Shown here: piece after piece, positions 61,350 through 64,000 of the stretch
How positions within the stretch are numbered: position 1 is the first letter of the stretch
Layout: every line of letters begins with the position of its first letter
NCBI RefSeq assembly: GCF_001655685.1
Contig: NZ_LYVF01000002.1
Coordinates: forward strand, 1-64,000
Direction of reading: 5' to 3'
DNA from: Desulfotomaculum copahuensis
GTDB taxonomy: Bacteria; Bacillota; Desulfotomaculia; Desulfotomaculales; Desulfovirgulaceae
Length of the DNA stretch: 64,000 bases
The notes under the pieces: model-generated
What the model was told of the DNA's origin: nothing
What the model saw: only the letters and a program-made list of their open reading frames with translations
Database searches by the model: none
Made by a program: the position numbers and the translations under genes

Positions 61350-62652
61350 CCGTTCTCCCCTCTCTTTCTGTCAACTTGCACATCAACGGCACGCGCACAT
61401 AAATGGACGTCCCGGCATTGGGCGCACTGACGATGCGCAGTCCGTACTCCTCTCCAAACAAGCTTTTCAAACGTTCGTGCACATTGCTCATCCCGACACC
61501 GTTGCCGGAGCCGATGCCCGGCTTGAGCACTTCGGGCAGCCGTTCCGGGCTGATCCCCACCCCGTCGTCCCGGATTACAATCAACATGTCTTCCTCCAGC
61601 CGCTGAACGGTTATTTGCACCGTACCCGGCCCGGGCTTGGGCAAAATGCCGTGTTTGATGGCGTTTTCCACCAGCGGCTGAATGGTCAGCACCGGCACCT
61701 GATAGTCGAGCAGATGCTCGTCTATTTCACGCACAATGCGCAGCTTTTCGCGGAAGCGGGCTTTCTCCAAAATAAGGTAGGTATTCAGGTATTCAATCTC
61801 TTCCTTTAAAGTATTGAAATGACCGTGCCGCTTCAATGTCAGGCGGAAAAAACTGGCCAGACGGATTAACAACCGCCGCGCTGTTTCCGGATTGGTACGG
61901 CTGAACATGATAATCGTGTTCAGCGTATTAAACAAAAAGTGCGGGTTGATCTGGGCGTGCAGGGCGTCCAGTTCGGCCTTGGTCACCAACTGCGCCTGCC
62001 GGTCCAGTTCCGCCAGTTCCATCTGCATCCCCAGCAACTGGGCGACGCCCACCGCCAGCCTGACCACATCCGGCGGAATCTGGCCGGGCTCGACGCGGTA
62101 CAGTTTGACCGTACCCACCACTTCGCCCTTGCAGCGCAAGGGGGCGATCACCGCCGATTCCAGCGGACAGCCGGGCACGGGGCAGTGCAGGTGGTAGCTG
62201 TTCTCCACAATATTCAACTTGCCGCTGCTGATTGCCTCCCGGGTTGCTTCCGTCATAATCGGCCGGCCCGGCAGGTGGTGGTCGGAACCGGCTCCGATGT
62301 AGGCCAGCACTTTTTCCCGGTCGGTGACAGCCACCGCCGCCACATCGGCCAGCCGCTGAATGATTTCAGCCGTTTTGGCCGCCGTCGTCTCATTCAAGCC
62401 CCGGCGCAGGTAAGGCAGTGTCTGACTGGCAATCTGCAGGGTGGAGTCCAGGGGATGTTTTTCTGTTTTTAAAAAAAACATTTTCTGCTTGTAAAGATAG
62501 TCGCTGACCAGGTAAGCGGCCACCGCATTGACGCCAAGCATGGCCACCGCGAGCATCCAGGCGGCCGGATCCCGCAACAGGACAAAGACGGCCGCCAGCA
62601 GGTTGATGGGCAGCCAGCGGGCGATTACGCCGGCAACAAGCTTTTTCCGCAT
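61321..62652 (-). CDS. LytS-type sensor histidine kinase
   Basis: The 443-residue kinase has two N-terminal helices (about 10-52), a GAF-like domain (about 70-200, with several cysteines in LHCPVPGCP and PLRCKGE), the His_kinase box LDALHAQINPHFLFNTLNTIIMFSR and an ATPase domain (LVENAIKHGI, DDGVGI, GNGVGMSNVHERL). The 5TM-5TMR sensor of classical LytS is absent. The start is the ATG at 62652 after GGGGGTGG. It pairs with the overlapping LytTR regulator. Confidence 0.9.
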   Translation of the reverse strand: MRKKLVAGVIARWLPINLLAAVFVLLRDPAAWMLAVAMLGVNAVAAYLVSDYLYKQKMFFLKTEKHPLDSTLQIASQTLPYLRRGLNETTAAKTAEIIQRLADVAAVAVTDREKVLAYIGAGSDHHLPGRPIMTEATREAISSGKLNIVENSYHLHCPVPGCPLESAVIAPLRCKGEVVGTVKLYRVEPGQIPPDVVRLAVGVAQLLGMQMELAELDRQAQLVTKAELDALHAQINPHFLFNTLNTIIMFSRTNPETARRLLIRLASFFRLTLKRHGHFNTLKEEIEYLNTYLILEKARFREKLRIVREIDEHLLDYQVPVLTIQPLVENAIKHGILPKPGPGTVQITVQRLEEDMLIVIRDDGVGISPERLPEVLKPGIGSGNGVGMSNVHERLKSLFGEEYGLRIVSAPNAGTSIYVRVPLMCKLTEREGRTGETEGTDRG

Positions 62653-62746
62653 TTGAACCACCCCCGGTACGGGCCTGAAAATTCTAAATTTTATTCCACA
62701 TTCAATATAGCTATTCGACAAGCGGTCAGTTATTCCTTCACTGTCC

Positions 62747-62774
62747 AAAAAAAAGACACCACCAAAAGGTGGTG
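62747..62774 (-). terminator. Intrinsic terminator after acs
   Basis: On the minus strand CACCACC-TTTT-GGTGGTG is followed by TCTTTTTTTT. It ends the acs transcript before the kinase-regulator pair. Confidence 0.92.
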
Positions 62775-62931
62775 CCGTATAAAGACACAGGCATTGCCGC
62801 CTGTCATTCACCAGTGTACAGCGGCCAAGCGGCGGTAATTATGGCGCCGTCTTGCCGGCACACGGGACCGTCCGGACCCGCCGGAAGGCGGCACGGGAAC
62901 GTGGGAAAAACGGCGGGCCGTTCCCGCTGCG

Positions 62932-64000
62932 CTAGATCCCGTGCCGGGCGGCCGCAACAGGGCCGTCCAGGTCCGCTTCCACCCGGCCTTCAGCCATTTC
63001 CCACAACAGGCGCCGCATGATTTTGCCGCTGCGTGTGCGGGGCATTTCCGGAGTGAAGAAAATATCCTCCGGCCGGGCCAGGGCGCCGATCTTCCTGGTC
63101 ACATGGGTTTTCAGTTCAGCGGCCAGCTCGGGTGAACCTGTAAATCCTTCTTTCAAAGTGACGAACGCGCTGACCGCCTGCCCCTTCAGCTTGTGGGACT
63201 TGCCGATCACGGCGGCCTCGGCCACCGTCCGGTGTTCCGCCAGAGCGCTTTCAATTTCCACCGTGCTCAACCGGTGTCCGCCGACGTTGATGATGTCGTC
63301 CACCCGTCCCATCACCTGGAAGTATCCGTCTTCATCCCACCGGGCCCCGTCGCCGGTAAAGTAGGCATTTTCGAAGCGGCTCCAGTACTGGGCCACGTAG
63401 CGGTCCGGATCTCCGTAAATGGTGCTCAGCATGGCCGGCCAGGGTGTTTTTAACACCAGATAGCCGCCGCCGCACGGCGGAACGGGATTGCCGGCATTAT
63501 CCACCACGGCCGCTTCCACGCCGGGAACGGGCACAGTGACGGACCCCGGTTTCAGGGGCGTGACGCCGGGCAGGGGAGCGATTAAAATCATACCGGTTTC
63601 CGTCTGCCACCAGGTATCCACCACCGGACAGCGACCCCCGCCCACATGTTGATGATACCAGAGCCAGGTTTCCGGGTTGATCGGCTCACCTACGCTGCCG
63701 AGCAGGCGCAGGGAGGACAGATCATAATTTTCCAGCCAGGCGGTTCCCCACTTCATAAATGAACGGATGGCCGTGGGAACGGTGTACAGTATATTCACAC
63801 CGTATTTTTCAATCAGCGCCCAGAACCGGTCCGGCTGCGGCCAGTCGGGACCGCCTTCATAAAGCACACTGGTGCAGCCGTTGGCCAGCGGTCCGTAAAC
63901 GGCATAGGAGTGTCCGGTGATCCAGCCGATATCCGCCGTGCACCAGAAAACATCATCGTCCCTTAAGTCAAAGACCATCCGGTGGGTGGCCGCGACCCCC
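62932..64000 (-). CDS. acs: Acetyl-CoA synthetase, C-terminal part (truncated by the window edge)
   Basis: Acs activates acetate to acetyl-CoA through acetyl-AMP. About 355 residues of the C-terminal portion are present and the frame runs off base 64000. Visible are [26 protein letters not shown] (A5-type adenylation motif), [38 protein letters not shown] and the catalytic, acetylation-controlled Lys in [12 protein letters not shown]. The gene precedes the LytS/LytTR pair on the same strand, separated by a terminator. Confidence 0.95.
   Translation of the reverse strand, partial: GVAATHRMVFDLRDDDVFWCTADIGWITGHSYAVYGPLANGCTSVLYEGGPDWPQPDRFWALIEKYGVNILYTVPTAIRSFMKWGTAWLENYDLSSLRLLGSVGEPINPETWLWYHQHVGGGRCPVVDTWWQTETGMILIAPLPGVTPLKPGSVTVPVPGVEAAVVDNAGNPVPPCGGGYLVLKTPWPAMLSTIYGDPDRYVAQYWSRFENAYFTGDGARWDEDGYFQVMGRVDDIINVGGHRLSTVEIESALAEHRTVAEAAVIGKSHKLKGQAVSAFVTLKEGFTGSPELAAELKTHVTRKIGALARPEDIFFTPEMPRTRSGKIMRRLLWEMAEGRVEADLDGPVAAARHGI

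Overview
The window looks like chromosomal DNA of a GC-rich, anaerobic, probably spore-forming Firmicute of the Desulfotomaculum/Pelotomaculum type. Pointers are the nifI1-nifI2 pair between nifH and nifD, a RACo-type corrinoid activator, a DUF1540 mini-protein, sigma-H-like promoters, an Agr-type peptide system and Gram-positive Shine-Dalgarno (SD) sites. The species assignment is inference. Neither end is a natural boundary: a small gene is cut at base 1 and an acetyl-CoA synthetase at base 64000.

Layout. 1-4.1 kb: leftward cas6-cas8-cas7 of a type I-B (Cst/Tneap-like) CRISPR effector, with no repeat array, cas5, cas3, cas1 or cas2 beside them; recQ lies just upstream on the same strand. 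6.8-14.4 kb: M24 peptidase, GH18 lipoprotein, Crp/Fnr regulator, RACo-like protein, gltX. 14.5-15.4 kb: tRNA-Gln and tRNA-Glu, then a RelE-type toxin-antitoxin pair bracketed by a duplication of the tRNA-Glu 3' end. 15.4-28.6 kb: thrC, a MaoC hydratase, DUF1540, a conserved unknown, glucan phosphorylase, a split LysO exporter, an FMN oxidase and an NtrC-type two-component pair. 29-39 kb: an unusual 1020-residue ClC channel, a CoA transferase, a HIT protein, an orphan HD/Cas3-like protein whose helicase motifs have decayed, and an enlarged NAD synthetase. 39.5-42.5 kb: an Agr-like locus (AgrC-type sensor domain without kinase, AgrB, AgrD) followed by a GGDEF/HD-GYP protein.

42.7-56.8 kb is a nitrogen-fixation island transcribed leftward: glnK-amtB-amtB-glnK-nifH-nifI1-nifI2-nifD-nifK-nifE(X)-nifB-nifV. 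It has no nifN, and the NifX domain is fused to NifE. The leaders of glnK2, amtB2, amtB1 and nifH carry paired small hairpins, several with six-base loops having A at position 1 and G at position 4. In each case the second hairpin overlaps an intrinsic terminator, which is the architecture of ANTAR-protein antitermination. No ANTAR protein is encoded here, so one is predicted elsewhere in the genome. The right end holds an NAD(P)HX repair enzyme, a two-CW chemoreceptor with a sigma-D-like promoter, a LytS/LytTR pair and acs.

Most notable: (1) the serial ANTAR-like control of the nitrogen island; (2) an Agr peptide signal apparently wired to cyclic-di-GMP; (3) a toxin-antitoxin mini-island inside a duplicated tRNA end; (4) a split, incomplete type I CRISPR system with a helicase-dead Cas3-like protein 30 kb away; (5) structured repeats resembling right ends of TnpB (IS200/IS605) elements that supply the ribosome-binding site of both cas6 and a maoC gene; (6) a nif cluster lacking nifN.
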